The notes: generated from the letters alone by a model not told the origin. A DNA stretch of 8,288 nt from Betaproteobacteria bacterium HGW-Betaproteobacteria-20 (GCA_002842195.1 PHCL01000042.1:1-8288), one strand, 5' to 3'; numbered from the stretch's first letter, positions 1 through 7,147 are shown. A program made the numbers and translations.

Positions 1-220
1 TCGTTGTCATACGTCGTTACTCACAAAAAATTACTCCTTATATATCAAACATATACCGCGTCATAATTTTTTATTCGCGCCTAGTCTGACTTAGAAACTA
101 GAATTAATAGAGACGGGCGCCCTAAACACAAAAACCCCTCAATTAAGACTTTTCAAAAGTCACACCCGCACATAACGCATGAAGTTTGCTTTTAGATACC
201 AATCGCTTGAATTTTTTATT
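1..220. other. Intergenic region downstream of purM, possible 5' leader of a leftward gene
   Basis: No convincing gene lies in this stretch. On the minus strand an ATG at 10-8 opens a frame (Met-Thr-Thr) that leaves the window at once. A good Shine-Dalgarno sequence, AAGGAG (complement of 34-39), lies 9 nt before a GTG at 24-22. That GTG frame is only five codons long, and its TGA overlaps the ATG at 10 in an ATGA arrangement. purN often follows purM, so the leftward gene could be purN, but nothing seen proves that. Structural elements are a 7-bp-arm palindrome at 147-161 (GACTTTTCAAAAGTC), a GGGCGCCC palindrome at 115-122 and a CTAGT/ACTAG repeat at 81-101. Some of these may help terminate purM transcripts, though no classic GC stem plus T-tract is present. 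Confidence 0.4.
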
Positions 221-1270
221 CTAAACAACAATCGTCGGCGCTTCACCTGCTTGTTGAGCACGGATATTGCCAATGTGAAATACGGTTTCACCAGCCTCAT
301 GCAGCAAGTCTATCGCTACAGCAGCATGTTCTTCAGCCACAATGACCGCCATGCCAATGCCGCAGTTAAAAGTTTTGTACATTTCAAGGTCCGCCACATT
401 GCCCTGCGCTTGCAACCAGGCAAATAAGGGTGGCATCGCCCAACTGTCTTTTTGAATTTCGGCCGTTAGGCCTGCGGGCAATACCCGTGGAATATTTTCG
501 GTAATGCCGCCGCCGGTAATATGCGCCATGCCTTTAACCGGTAGCGTAGCAATCAACTGCAACAAGGGTTTCACATAAATGCGCGTAGGCGCCATCACTA
601 CGTCTTTGAATTTTCTACCATGGAAGTCGGATTCAAAATCGATGCCTGATTTTTCAATCAACTTACGAATCAACGAGTAGCCATTGGAGTGCGCCCCGCT
701 TGAAGCCAGACCTAACACCACATCGCCTTCGGCAATGGTAGTGCCGTTAATAATATTTTCTTTATCTGCACAACCCACGGCAAAACCTGCCAAGTCGTAC
801 TCGCCTGCCGGATACATGCCTGGCATTTCGGCGGTTTCACCACCCACTAGCGCACAACCGGACTGCTCGCAACCTTCGGCAATGCCCTTAATCACCTGGG
901 CTGCCGTGCCTACCTCAAGCTTGCCACAAGCAAAATAATCCAGAAAAAATAGTGGCTCTGCACCCTGCACCAGAATATCATTGACACTCATGGCGACTAA
1001 ATCTATGCCTACCGTATCATGTTTATTCAGTTCAAACGCCAGCTTCAGCTTGGTGCCTACGCCATCTGTGCCAGAAACCAGTACAGGGTTTTTGAATTTT
1101 TTAGGCATTTCAAATAACGAACCAAAGCCGCCAATGCCCGCTAATACTTCAGGGCGCATGGTGCGTTTTGCATAAGGTTTAATTTGCTCAACTAGCGCAT
1201 CACCGGCTTCCATATCTACGCCTGCATCGCGGTAGCTAATTGATGTTGTATTGGTAGGGGTAGTAGTCAA
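221..1270 (-). CDS. purM: Phosphoribosylformylglycinamidine cyclo-ligase (AIR synthetase)
   Basis: This cytosolic enzyme catalyses the fifth step of de novo purine synthesis, the ATP-dependent closure of formylglycinamidine ribonucleotide to aminoimidazole ribonucleotide. The 349-residue product matches the family in length and collinearity. The glycine-rich ATP-site loop GTDGVGTK is at residues 67-74, the conserved stretch [19 protein letters not shown] at 94-112 and [11 protein letters not shown] at 143-153; the C-terminal half carries HITGGG and ENIPRVLP. The start is TTG at 1270. It gives an N-terminus that lines up with E. coli PurM (Ser-Tyr-x-Asp-Ala-Gly-Val-Asp), whereas the first in-frame ATG, at residue 20, would remove this conserved segment. 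A GAGAG ribosome binding sequence lies a few bases upstream. The gene is divergent from the permease operon with an 83-bp gap. Identification is near certain; only the start is unusual. Confidence 0.97.
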   Translation of the reverse strand: MTTTPTNTTSISYRDAGVDMEAGDALVEQIKPYAKRTMRPEVLAGIGGFGSLFEMPKKFKNPVLVSGTDGVGTKLKLAFELNKHDTVGIDLVAMSVNDILVQGAEPLFFLDYFACGKLEVGTAAQVIKGIAEGCEQSGCALVGGETAEMPGMYPAGEYDLAGFAVGCADKENIINGTTIAEGDVVLGLASSGAHSNGYSLIRKLIEKSGIDFESDFHGRKFKDVVMAPTRIYVKPLLQLIATLPVKGMAHITGGGITENIPRVLPAGLTAEIQKDSWAMPPLFAWLQAQGNVADLEMYKTFNCGIGMAVIVAEEHAAVAIDLLHEAGETVFHIGNIRAQQAGEAPTIVV

Positions 1271-1337
1271 AACGGCTCTCGCTTAATAATAAATAAAGGT
1301 TTTTAAATGCTTTTAGGTTGATATTCAATATATTAAG

Positions 1338-1343
1338 TATAAT
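1338..1343 (+). promoter_or_regulatory. Candidate -10 box (TATAAT) for the permease-hda operon
   Basis: A perfect TATAAT lies only 10 nt before the preferred ATG at 1354, so transcription would begin about 4-7 nt before the start codon. The only TTGACA-like hexamer nearby is TTGATA at 1318-1323, with a 14-bp spacer, which is short. The hexamer at normal spacing (around 1315-1320) is poor. No Shine-Dalgarno sequence precedes the ATG. If this box is used, the mRNA would be nearly leaderless. Confidence 0.4.
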
Positions 1344-1353
1344 TTTAACCCAT

Positions 1354-2448
1354 ATGATGACCGAACCCAAAAAAACCGTGCCAAAAAATCTATTTATCAA
1401 CAACCGCTGGCTGATTGTTACCGCGATTTTTTTATTCGTTATTTATTTACTGCTGCCCATACTAACCCCCTTTTTAATTGCCGCTATTTTGGCTTATATT
1501 TGCGACCCTTTAGTCGATAGACTTTGTCTAGTCGGCATTGGTAAATTCAAACTAGGACGCACCTTGGCCACTGTGCTTGTCATGACCAGCATTTTAGGTG
1601 CCATTACGCTTTTGTTTTTAATCCTGGTGCCACTATTGCAAAAGGAATCACTGCTCATTGCAGAGCGGTTACCCGGCATCCTCAATAATATCCGCAACCT
1701 AGTTGAACCCTGGCTGCAAAGTCATTTTGGCATTAGTTTTGCCATCGACAGCACGCAAATACAGGAAATCATCAGCAAAAACTGGAAAACTGCCGGCGGC
1801 TTATTAGGCGATATCCTTAAACTGGCAGGCAATAATGGATTGGCGCTTATCGGCGTGCTTGCCAATATTTTACTGTTGCCCGTCGTGTTATTTTATTTAC
1901 TGCGTGATTGGGATGGTTTTGTGGGCCGTATCGCACAACTTATTCCGCGCAATTGGTTAAACAAAACCACCTCGATAAGTCTGGAAATTGATCAGGTATT
2001 ATCAGAATTCTTACGCGGGCAACTCTCCGTAATGGCGGTGATGAGTATTTTTTATGTCGCTGGTCTATGGTTTGTTGGACTGGACATGGCATTAGCCATA
2101 GGTGTATTGGCTGGTTTACTGGGCTTTATCCCTTATTTAGGCCCGGCTTTGGGCTTGGGCCTGGCACTATTAGTGGCTGTATTGCAATTTACCAGCTTAA
2201 CTCAGGTCATTCCAGTGTTACTGGTGTTCGGCCTTGGCCAATTACTGGAAAGCATGGTAATTACGCCCAAACTGGTTGGCGACCGCATTGGCTTGCACCC
2301 TGTAGTTGTTATTTTTGCCTTGCTTGCAGGCGGGCAATTGTTCGGTTTTGCCGGCGTACTACTTGCACTGCCGGTCAGTGCAGCAATTGCAGTGGGGTTA
2401 CGTCACACCAAAGACAATTATCTTAATAGCGATACTTATTTAAAATAA
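1354..2448 (+). CDS. PerM / AI-2E transporter family membrane protein
   Basis: This is an inner-membrane protein of the PerM/AI-2E family (Pfam AI-2E_transport). The family was named for an autoinducer-2 exporter, but most members have no proven substrate, and none is claimed here. The 364 residues contain a positively charged N-terminus, paired hydrophobic segments at about 20-50 and 70-95, a soluble central region at about 96-160, and a run of hydrophobic segments to the C-terminus. Family signatures include GFIPYLGP (about 257-264) and PKLVGDRIGLHP (about 305-316), followed by a glycine-rich segment ending in LALPVSAA. The frame opens at a TTG at 1318, but the ATG pair at 1354/1357 gives the more normal N-terminus (MMTEPKK). 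hda begins 24 bp downstream. The purM/permease/hda grouping recurs in betaproteobacteria from memory. The family call is sure; the function is not. Confidence 0.9.
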   Translation: MMTEPKKTVPKNLFINNRWLIVTAIFLFVIYLLLPILTPFLIAAILAYICDPLVDRLCLVGIGKFKLGRTLATVLVMTSILGAITLLFLILVPLLQKESLLIAERLPGILNNIRNLVEPWLQSHFGISFAIDSTQIQEIISKNWKTAGGLLGDILKLAGNNGLALIGVLANILLLPVVLFYLLRDWDGFVGRIAQLIPRNWLNKTTSISLEIDQVLSEFLRGQLSVMAVMSIFYVAGLWFVGLDMALAIGVLAGLLGFIPYLGPALGLGLALLVAVLQFTSLTQVIPVLLVFGLGQLLESMVITPKLVGDRIGLHPVVVIFALLAGGQLFGFAGVLLALPVSAAIAVGLRHTKDNYLNSDTYLK

Positions 2449-2472
2449 GCGGTTGCAGCACATATTTTGCAC

Positions 2473-3078
2473 ATGAAACAACTATTACTCGACATTAAAC
2501 CGGCATCGCCGCCAACGCTGCTTAACTACATTGCCGGGCGCAATGCAGAAGCACTTGCCAGCTTAGATGCTGCCCTTAACAATAAATCGCAATCAAATTT
2601 CATCTATCTGTGGGGTGAACCCGGTAGCGGAAAAAGCCATTTATTAAAAGCCTGTAAGGCACAAAATATAACCGTAATGGACGACGTGCATTTGCTGAAT
2701 AATGATGCACAAATTACGTTATTTAATACTTATAATCAATTGAAAGAATCCGGTGGCACATTGATTACCGCCGGCCTGCACGCCCCCAATCAAATGGGCT
2801 TGCGCAGCGATTTAGCCACGCGTCTGGCCTGGGGCCTGGTATATCAATTACATGCTTTAAACGACGCTGAAAAAGCGCTTGCCCTGCAAAATCACGCCAC
2901 AGAACGTGGCATGCGTTTACCCACTGAAGTGGTTGATTATTGCTTGCGCTATTTAAGGCGGGATTTATCCACCCTGATGGCGACACTGGATGCCCTGGAT
3001 GAATGGTCACTGACCACTAAAAAACCTGTTACCGTACCTATGTTACGGCAATTACTGCAATTATCGCTTAATCTATAA
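2473..3078 (+). CDS. hda: Hda-type DnaA regulatory inactivator (shortened AAA+ protein)
   Basis: Hda binds the DNA-loaded sliding clamp and stimulates ATP hydrolysis by DnaA, limiting initiation to once per cycle. The N-terminus MKQLLLDIKP contains a QLLLDI clamp-binding motif, as expected for Hda. Walker A is GEPGSGKS (residues 48-55), Walker B is VMDDVH (68-73), and the box VII arginine is in LATRLAWG (R117). The DnaA-like lid follows, with LRRDLSTLMATLDALD (161-176). DnaA's DNA-binding domain IV is absent, as it should be. The protein is 201 residues. Only 15 residues separate the Walker A lysine from the first Walker B aspartate, compared with roughly 40-45 in E. coli Hda as I remember it, so a strand-helix unit seems missing. 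The sensor II arginine position appears to be serine (S166). The ATG at 2473 is chosen over a TTG two codons upstream because it places the clamp motif at residue 3. Confidence 0.88.
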   Translation: MKQLLLDIKPASPPTLLNYIAGRNAEALASLDAALNNKSQSNFIYLWGEPGSGKSHLLKACKAQNITVMDDVHLLNNDAQITLFNTYNQLKESGGTLITAGLHAPNQMGLRSDLATRLAWGLVYQLHALNDAEKALALQNHATERGMRLPTEVVDYCLRYLRRDLSTLMATLDALDEWSLTTKKPVTVPMLRQLLQLSLNL

Positions 3079-3092
3079 AGTCGCCAAAACCT

Positions 3093-4706
3093 ATGATCCG
3101 CATCACCGAAATTAAATTACCGCTTGAACACAAGCCTGGCGACATTGCTGCCGCCGTTATTAAAAAATTGGGCATCAATGTTGCCGACTTAGTGGAATAT
3201 ACAATTTTTAAACGTGGTGTTGACGCACGCAAAGCCAATGCCATTTTATTGGCATATACGCTGGATGTGACGGTGAAGGGCGAGGCTAAGGTTTTGGCAA
3301 AATTGAGCCGCGACCCGCATGTGAAACTTGCGCCTGATACTTCTTATCAGTTTGTGGCTAATGCGCCAGCAAATTTGCAAACACGGCCGGTAGTGGTTGG
3401 CTTGGGGCCATCCGGTTTATTCGCTGCTTTAATTTTAGCGCAATCCGGCTTTAAACCACTGGTGCTGGAACGTGGCAAAGCCGTGCGTGAGCGCACTAAA
3501 GATACTTTCAATTTTTGGCGTAAAAGCGAGCTTAATACTGAATCTAACGTGCAGTTTGGTGAGGGCGGTGCCGGCACGTTCTCAGACGGCAAGCTCTACA
3601 GCCAAATTAAAGACCCCAAACATTATGGCCGCAAGGTGTTGAATGAGTTTGTAAAAGCTGGTGCGCCTGAAGAAATTTTATACGTGAGTCATCCGCACAT
3701 CGGCACGTTCAGGTTAGTTGGCATGGTGGAAAAAATGCGTGAAACAATTATCGCACTGGGAGGTGAAATTCGCTTCGAAAGCCGTGTAGATGATATTGAG
3801 ACAGGTAATAATAATCAAGTACAAGCCCTGGTGCTAGCTAACGGTGAGCGTATTGCTGCTACCCACGTAATTTTAGCCGTAGGCCACAGTGCGCGCGATA
3901 CCTTTGAGATGCTGCACAAACGCGGCATTTATATTGAAGCGAAACCTTTCAGTATCGGCTTTAGAATCGAGCATCCGCAATCGCTGATAGATAACGCACG
4001 TCACGGACCAAATGCGCAACACCCAATTTTAGGCGCAGCAGATTACAAGCTGGTACATCATGCCAGCAACGGCCGTAGCGTATACAGCTTTTGCATGTGT
4101 CCAGGCGGCACGGTAGTGGCTTCGGCTTCTGAAGCAGGCTGCGTGGTGACCAACGGCATGAGCCAGTATTCACGTAATGAGCGCAATGCCAACGCCGGCA
4201 TAGTAGTCGGCATTACGCCTGAGGTAGATTTTCCGGGTGACCCGCTTGCGGGCATGGCGCTACAGCGCAAGTGGGAACACCAGGCCTATGTTTTAGGCGG
4301 TGGCAATTATCAGGCACCCGGGCAATTAGTCGGTGATTTTTTAGCGAATCAACCGTCGACACAATTTGGTGAAGTGCTGCCTTCTTACACGCCCGGCGTG
4401 CATCTCACCAACTTGGATAGCGCGCTACCTGAATACGCGATTAGCGCAATTCGCGAGGCGATTCCGCAATTTGCAAAACAGATCAAAGGCTTTGATATGG
4501 CTGATGCAATCCTCACAGGCGTTGAAACGCGCACCTCATCACCAATACGCATCAAGCGTAATGATGACGATTTGCAAAGCATCAACACCAAAGGTTTGTA
4601 CCCAACGGGTGAAGGTGCCGGTTATGCCGGCGGTATTTTATCTGCCGGGGTAGACGGCATCAGAGCGGCAGAAGCGGTGGCTTTAAGCATATTAAATGCT
4701 GATTAA
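3093..4706 (+). CDS. FAD-dependent oxidoreductase of the COG2509 type, substrate unknown
   Basis: This is a probable cytosolic flavoprotein of the uncharacterised FAD-dependent dehydrogenase family (COG2509). An N-terminal domain of about 95 residues carries the family's FKRGVDARK motif (39-47). A Rossmann dinucleotide-binding fold follows, with GLGPSG (103-108) and the acidic end of strand two in VLERG (E126). GEGGAGTFSDGKL (156-168) and CMCPGG (334-339) are family-typical. The C-terminal FAD contact GLYPTGEGAGYAGGILSAG is at 501-519. No signal peptide or membrane segment is seen. At 537 residues it is full length. The ATG at 3093 is 14 bp after the hda stop, so it is likely co-transcribed, but no functional link to replication control is known. 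The reaction and physiological substrate are not established for this family. A dehydrogenase of similar fold is the only alternative I would consider. Confidence 0.9.
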   Translation: MIRITEIKLPLEHKPGDIAAAVIKKLGINVADLVEYTIFKRGVDARKANAILLAYTLDVTVKGEAKVLAKLSRDPHVKLAPDTSYQFVANAPANLQTRPVVVGLGPSGLFAALILAQSGFKPLVLERGKAVRERTKDTFNFWRKSELNTESNVQFGEGGAGTFSDGKLYSQIKDPKHYGRKVLNEFVKAGAPEEILYVSHPHIGTFRLVGMVEKMRETIIALGGEIRFESRVDDIETGNNNQVQALVLANGERIAATHVILAVGHSARDTFEMLHKRGIYIEAKPFSIGFRIEHPQSLIDNARHGPNAQHPILGAADYKLVHHASNGRSVYSFCMCPGGTVVASASEAGCVVTNGMSQYSRNERNANAGIVVGITPEVDFPGDPLAGMALQRKWEHQAYVLGGGNYQAPGQLVGDFLANQPSTQFGEVLPSYTPGVHLTNLDSALPEYAISAIREAIPQFAKQIKGFDMADAILTGVETRTSSPIRIKRNDDDLQSINTKGLYPTGEGAGYAGGILSAGVDGIRAAEAVALSILNAD

Positions 4707-4714
4707 AATGCCGC

Positions 4715-4720
4715 TATAAT
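4715..4720 (+). promoter_or_regulatory. TATAAT box in the convergent gap, possible small-RNA promoter
   Basis: A perfect TATAAT lies 9 nt after the stop codon of the oxidoreductase gene. The hexamer 17 bp upstream (TTAAAT at 4692-4697) is a weak -35. If active it would start a rightward transcript near 4727 whose first structured element is the strong hairpin at 4742-4772. No plus-strand ORF with a ribosome binding site follows, so any product would be a non-coding RNA or an antisense transcript to soxZ. It may equally be chance in AT-rich DNA. Confidence 0.25.
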
Positions 4721-4741
4721 CCGTCGAGAGAAAAACACTGC

Positions 4742-4772
4742 CCTGAGAGCCTTTATCCACAAGGCTCTCAGG
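4742..4772. terminator. Strong hairpin between convergent genes, probable bidirectional terminator
   Basis: CCTGAGAGCCTT pairs perfectly with AAGGCTCTCAGG (12 bp, largely GC) around a 7-nt loop (4754-4760). It sits between the convergent ends of the oxidoreductase gene and soxZ, where a shared terminator is expected. Reading leftward, a T5 run (4735-4731) lies about 6 nt past the stem. Reading rightward, no T-run follows directly; the nearest is at 4805-4809. It therefore fits intrinsic termination better for the leftward sox transcript. A second GAGAG at 4726-4730 could compete for the CTCTC of the stem. Confidence 0.6.
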
Positions 4773-4845
4773 CTGGTACACCGGAAGCTACCCTAAAAAA
4801 CCTATTTTTAAACTGTGAATTCAAGTATGAAGTGCAGCGGTGTGT

Positions 4846-5187
4846 TTAAGGTGTTAGCTCCTGCACCACTGCAACTTCAGCAGATTCAGTCTGACCTAAA
4901 TTGTCGTGCCAGGTCACGTTGATAATATCACCCAGTTTTGCGCCTTTAACGTGAAAAGTCAGATACGGATTTTTAGCAACCCCTGTACCCCACTGCGCTT
5001 CCAGCACTGGCTTGCCATTTAAAGTGGCAGTGAGCAGCTGAATAAAATGTGCTGGAATCAGCTGATTAAGGTCGTCTTTTCTACGTCCGGTTTCCATAAC
5101 GTGACTAATCAGCAACTTTACTTCTGTCACAGCGCCAGAGGCAGCATCCGCTTTTAACCGAGCACGTAATTTCATATTAGCTACCAT
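4846..5187 (-). CDS. soxZ: Thiosulfate oxidation carrier complex protein SoxZ
   Basis: SoxZ pairs with SoxY to form the periplasmic SoxYZ carrier, on which sulfur compounds are bound and oxidised by the Sox enzymes. SoxZ supports the complex and carries no reactive cysteine; none is present here. The 113 residues match the family: MKLRARLK at the N-terminus, TEVKLLISHVMETG, then LIPAHFIQ, LEAQWGTGVAKNPYL and VTWHDNLGQ. It has no signal peptide, as expected, because SoxZ is exported with SoxY. Two ATGs are possible. The one at 5187, 1 nt after the soxY stop, gives an N-terminus like other SoxZ proteins (MVANMKLRA). The one at 5202 would overlap soxY by 14 nt and add five residues. Translation is probably coupled to soxY. 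It is the last gene before the convergent hairpin. Confidence 0.93.
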   Translation of the reverse strand: MVANMKLRARLKADAASGAVTEVKLLISHVMETGRRKDDLNQLIPAHFIQLLTATLNGKPVLEAQWGTGVAKNPYLTFHVKGAKLGDIINVTWHDNLGQTESAEVAVVQELTP

Positions 5188-5188
5188 G

Positions 5189-5632
5189 TTAGCCGCAACC
5201 ATTTTCTAATACGATGATGTTTTTTGAATTTGTAAAATACTGATTGCCGGCTTTAACGATAATTTTAATATCATCCGTTTCGGCCATTTTAATGCGCGTG
5301 ACTACAAAAGGCTCAGCGCCATGACTAAACATAAAATTGGCGATGAGTGGCGTTGGGTTCTTTTCTACCAATATGGCAATGGCTTCTGTATTGGCGATGT
5401 GGCTTCTTACCTCCACTGGCACGACTGCGCCATTTTCTGCTTTGTCTGGCGCGATGATTTGAATATCCAGGCTGACAATTTCATTATCAATACTTAAATT
5501 TTTTGTTGCTTCGTCTAACTTGGTCGTTTCAAACGCGGCCCTGTTCCAAACGGCAGACAAAACCTGTAACGGGATGACCAATAAAGCGGTAGCGCCGCCC
5601 AGCAAAAATGTTAAAAAATTTCTACGTTGCAT
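5189..5632 (-). CDS. soxY: Thiosulfate oxidation carrier protein SoxY, with an altered C-terminal tail
   Basis: SoxY carries sulfur intermediates on a C-terminal cysteine during Sox-dependent sulfur oxidation in the periplasm. The N-terminus MQRRNFLTFLLGG, followed by a hydrophobic stretch, is a Tat signal (RRNFL) with plausible cleavage near LSA. The mature part contains the SoxY immunoglobulin-like fold, with AVVPVEVRSHI, NPTPLIANF and the FVVTRIKMAETDDI region. The protein ends Glu-Asn-Gly-Cys-Gly, keeping the cysteine but differing from the usual GGCGG arm. The ATG at 5632 is preferred because it starts two residues before the twin arginines; GTG at 5665 or ATG at 5662 would overlap the protease gene. 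The product is 147 residues. The gene lies 13 bp after the protease stop and 1 nt before soxZ. The family call is secure; the start is moderately sure. Confidence 0.9.
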   Translation of the reverse strand: MQRRNFLTFLLGGATALLVIPLQVLSAVWNRAAFETTKLDEATKNLSIDNEIVSLDIQIIAPDKAENGAVVPVEVRSHIANTEAIAILVEKNPTPLIANFMFSHGAEPFVVTRIKMAETDDIKIIVKAGNQYFTNSKNIIVLENGCG

Positions 5633-5645
5633 TTTTGAGATACAT

Positions 5646-7124
5646 TTAACCTTTTTTCTCATCACGTTGCATGCGGCGTAGCTCTTTCAAGCGCGCTTCA
5701 GCAATCGATTTTTGATAAAAATCACCATCTCCGGCTCTAACCGCCAACTCCATTTGCTCTATGGCGCGTGTAAGATCGTACTTTCTGTAATACGCTTCAC
5801 CCTGTGCCTGATGGCTTAGCAATTGCTTATTTTGCATGGTATAAGCCTTCGCCAGTACGTCGTAAAAATAAGCATCATCGGGATACAGCCTTTGCTTTTC
5901 CTGCACAAATTTAATGGCATTATCGGCTTGCCTAACTGCTAAAAAATGATCGGCGTAACCGTATATCAAAGCACGGTTATCGGGGTACAACTTTAAGGCA
6001 GATGCATACTGTTGCGCTGCCAGTTGCGGATTGTTTTTAGCGACCAGCAGGCGTGCGCTCAAGTTTTCTATCATGGCGTGCTGCGGCGCGTTCTTTTTCA
6101 GCCAGGCTATTTCATTTTCGGCTTGCGTTAAATTATTTTTACGCATTAAGGCCACGGCTAAACCATAATGTTCAACCGCCTCATTGCTCGTGCGATGCTC
6201 GCGTATGTTCTGCGAAAACATTGCAACATTCGTATCGGCGGGCCCATTATTCGCCTGTAGTTTTGCCCGCACATATTGAAACTCAACACTATCAGGCACC
6301 TGCCGATAAGGCATTTGCTCCACACGGTTTGCAACATCTGCAATACGCTCAGTCGTCAGTGGATGCGTGCGTAAAAAGCTGGGCGCACCGCCTTCCGCAA
6401 AGCGGCTGCCACGCTGAAGCGTAGTAAAAAATGCCGGCATACCGCGTACATCAAACCCTGCGCCGCTAAGTATTTGCAGGCCTACGCGGTCAGCCTCGCG
6501 CTCATGCTCGCGCGTATAATCCAGCTGGTTTTGCACACCCACGGCGGTTGCCGTAGTCAATGCGCCGCTGGCTAACTCCGGATTAGCACGTGCCACCAAT
6601 AAAGCCAGCGCAATGCCGGCAATATTTTTAAAAGTGTCATATTTTTGTGCCGCCAGCATGCGCGCCAAATGATGCTGCGTGACATGGCCAATCTCATGGC
6701 CAAGCACACCAGCGAGTTCAGATTCGCTATTCGCCGCCAGAATCAAACCCGTATGCACGCCAACCACGCCACCGGGCATAGCAAAAGCGTTGATTGACGT
6801 ATCCCGCACCACAAAAAAGTTGAATTTTTGATGCTTATCAGAACTCGCTGCCACCAGTCTGTTACCAAGCGCATTCAGATAATCAATCACCTCAATGTCC
6901 TGCACGACTTCATCACTCACCGCCACTTCACGCATAATCTGCTCGCCTATGCGCCGCTCATCCAATGGGGTGAACACCGTTTGCGAAACATCACCCAAAT
7001 CCGGTAGGCTGGTGTCGAAGTTGGTTGGGTTGGTGTAAGGCTTGCCGGTGATGCTTGGCTCCGGCGCAGCTTGAACAGCATTTGCGCCCAGCAATATTGC
7101 AATTACAATAGTTTTTAATTTCAT
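5646..7124 (-). CDS. BepA-like periplasmic M48 metalloprotease with TPR repeats
   Basis: This is a zinc metalloprotease of the M48 family resembling E. coli BepA (YfgC), a periplasmic protein that aids LptD maturation and degrades stalled outer-membrane assembly intermediates. A signal peptide (MKLKTIVIAILLGANAVQA) is followed by a short linker. The catalytic HEIGH motif is at 143-147, and the third zinc ligand is probably E208 in the EREAD motif. THPLTTER (253-260) carries a histidine (H254) equivalent to the BepA switch ligand. From about residue 290 the chain is helical and repetitive, consistent with TPR units, ending in a charged tail. Its 492 residues are close to BepA's length. The ATG at 7124 lacks an obvious Shine-Dalgarno sequence. 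It heads a likely operon with soxY and soxZ. Whether it acts on Sox proteins or the outer membrane is unknown, so no symbol is assigned. Confidence 0.92.
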   Translation of the reverse strand: MKLKTIVIAILLGANAVQAAPEPSITGKPYTNPTNFDTSLPDLGDVSQTVFTPLDERRIGEQIMREVAVSDEVVQDIEVIDYLNALGNRLVAASSDKHQKFNFFVVRDTSINAFAMPGGVVGVHTGLILAANSESELAGVLGHEIGHVTQHHLARMLAAQKYDTFKNIAGIALALLVARANPELASGALTTATAVGVQNQLDYTREHEREADRVGLQILSGAGFDVRGMPAFFTTLQRGSRFAEGGAPSFLRTHPLTTERIADVANRVEQMPYRQVPDSVEFQYVRAKLQANNGPADTNVAMFSQNIREHRTSNEAVEHYGLAVALMRKNNLTQAENEIAWLKKNAPQHAMIENLSARLLVAKNNPQLAAQQYASALKLYPDNRALIYGYADHFLAVRQADNAIKFVQEKQRLYPDDAYFYDVLAKAYTMQNKQLLSHQAQGEAYYRKYDLTRAIEQMELAVRAGDGDFYQKSIAEARLKELRRMQRDEKKG

Positions 7125-7147
7125 TGTTGTTATGATAATGGCTTTAA

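Noticed and set aside
2067..2426. 119-codon plus-strand frame inside the permease gene
   Set aside because: It overlaps a clear membrane-protein gene in another frame and its translation lacks any domain; it is a shadow.
4726..4800. Resemblance to glycine or TPP riboswitch pieces (CTCTCAGG, CTGAGAG, CTGGTACACCGG)
   Set aside because: The fragments are in the wrong order and spacing, the other conserved cores are missing, and the site is between convergent gene ends with no gene downstream in the right orientation.
6053..6424. 123-codon plus-strand frame opposite the M48 protease
   Set aside because: It is antisense to a strongly supported gene with intact motifs, and its own sequence is low-information and rich in His, Cys and Arg.
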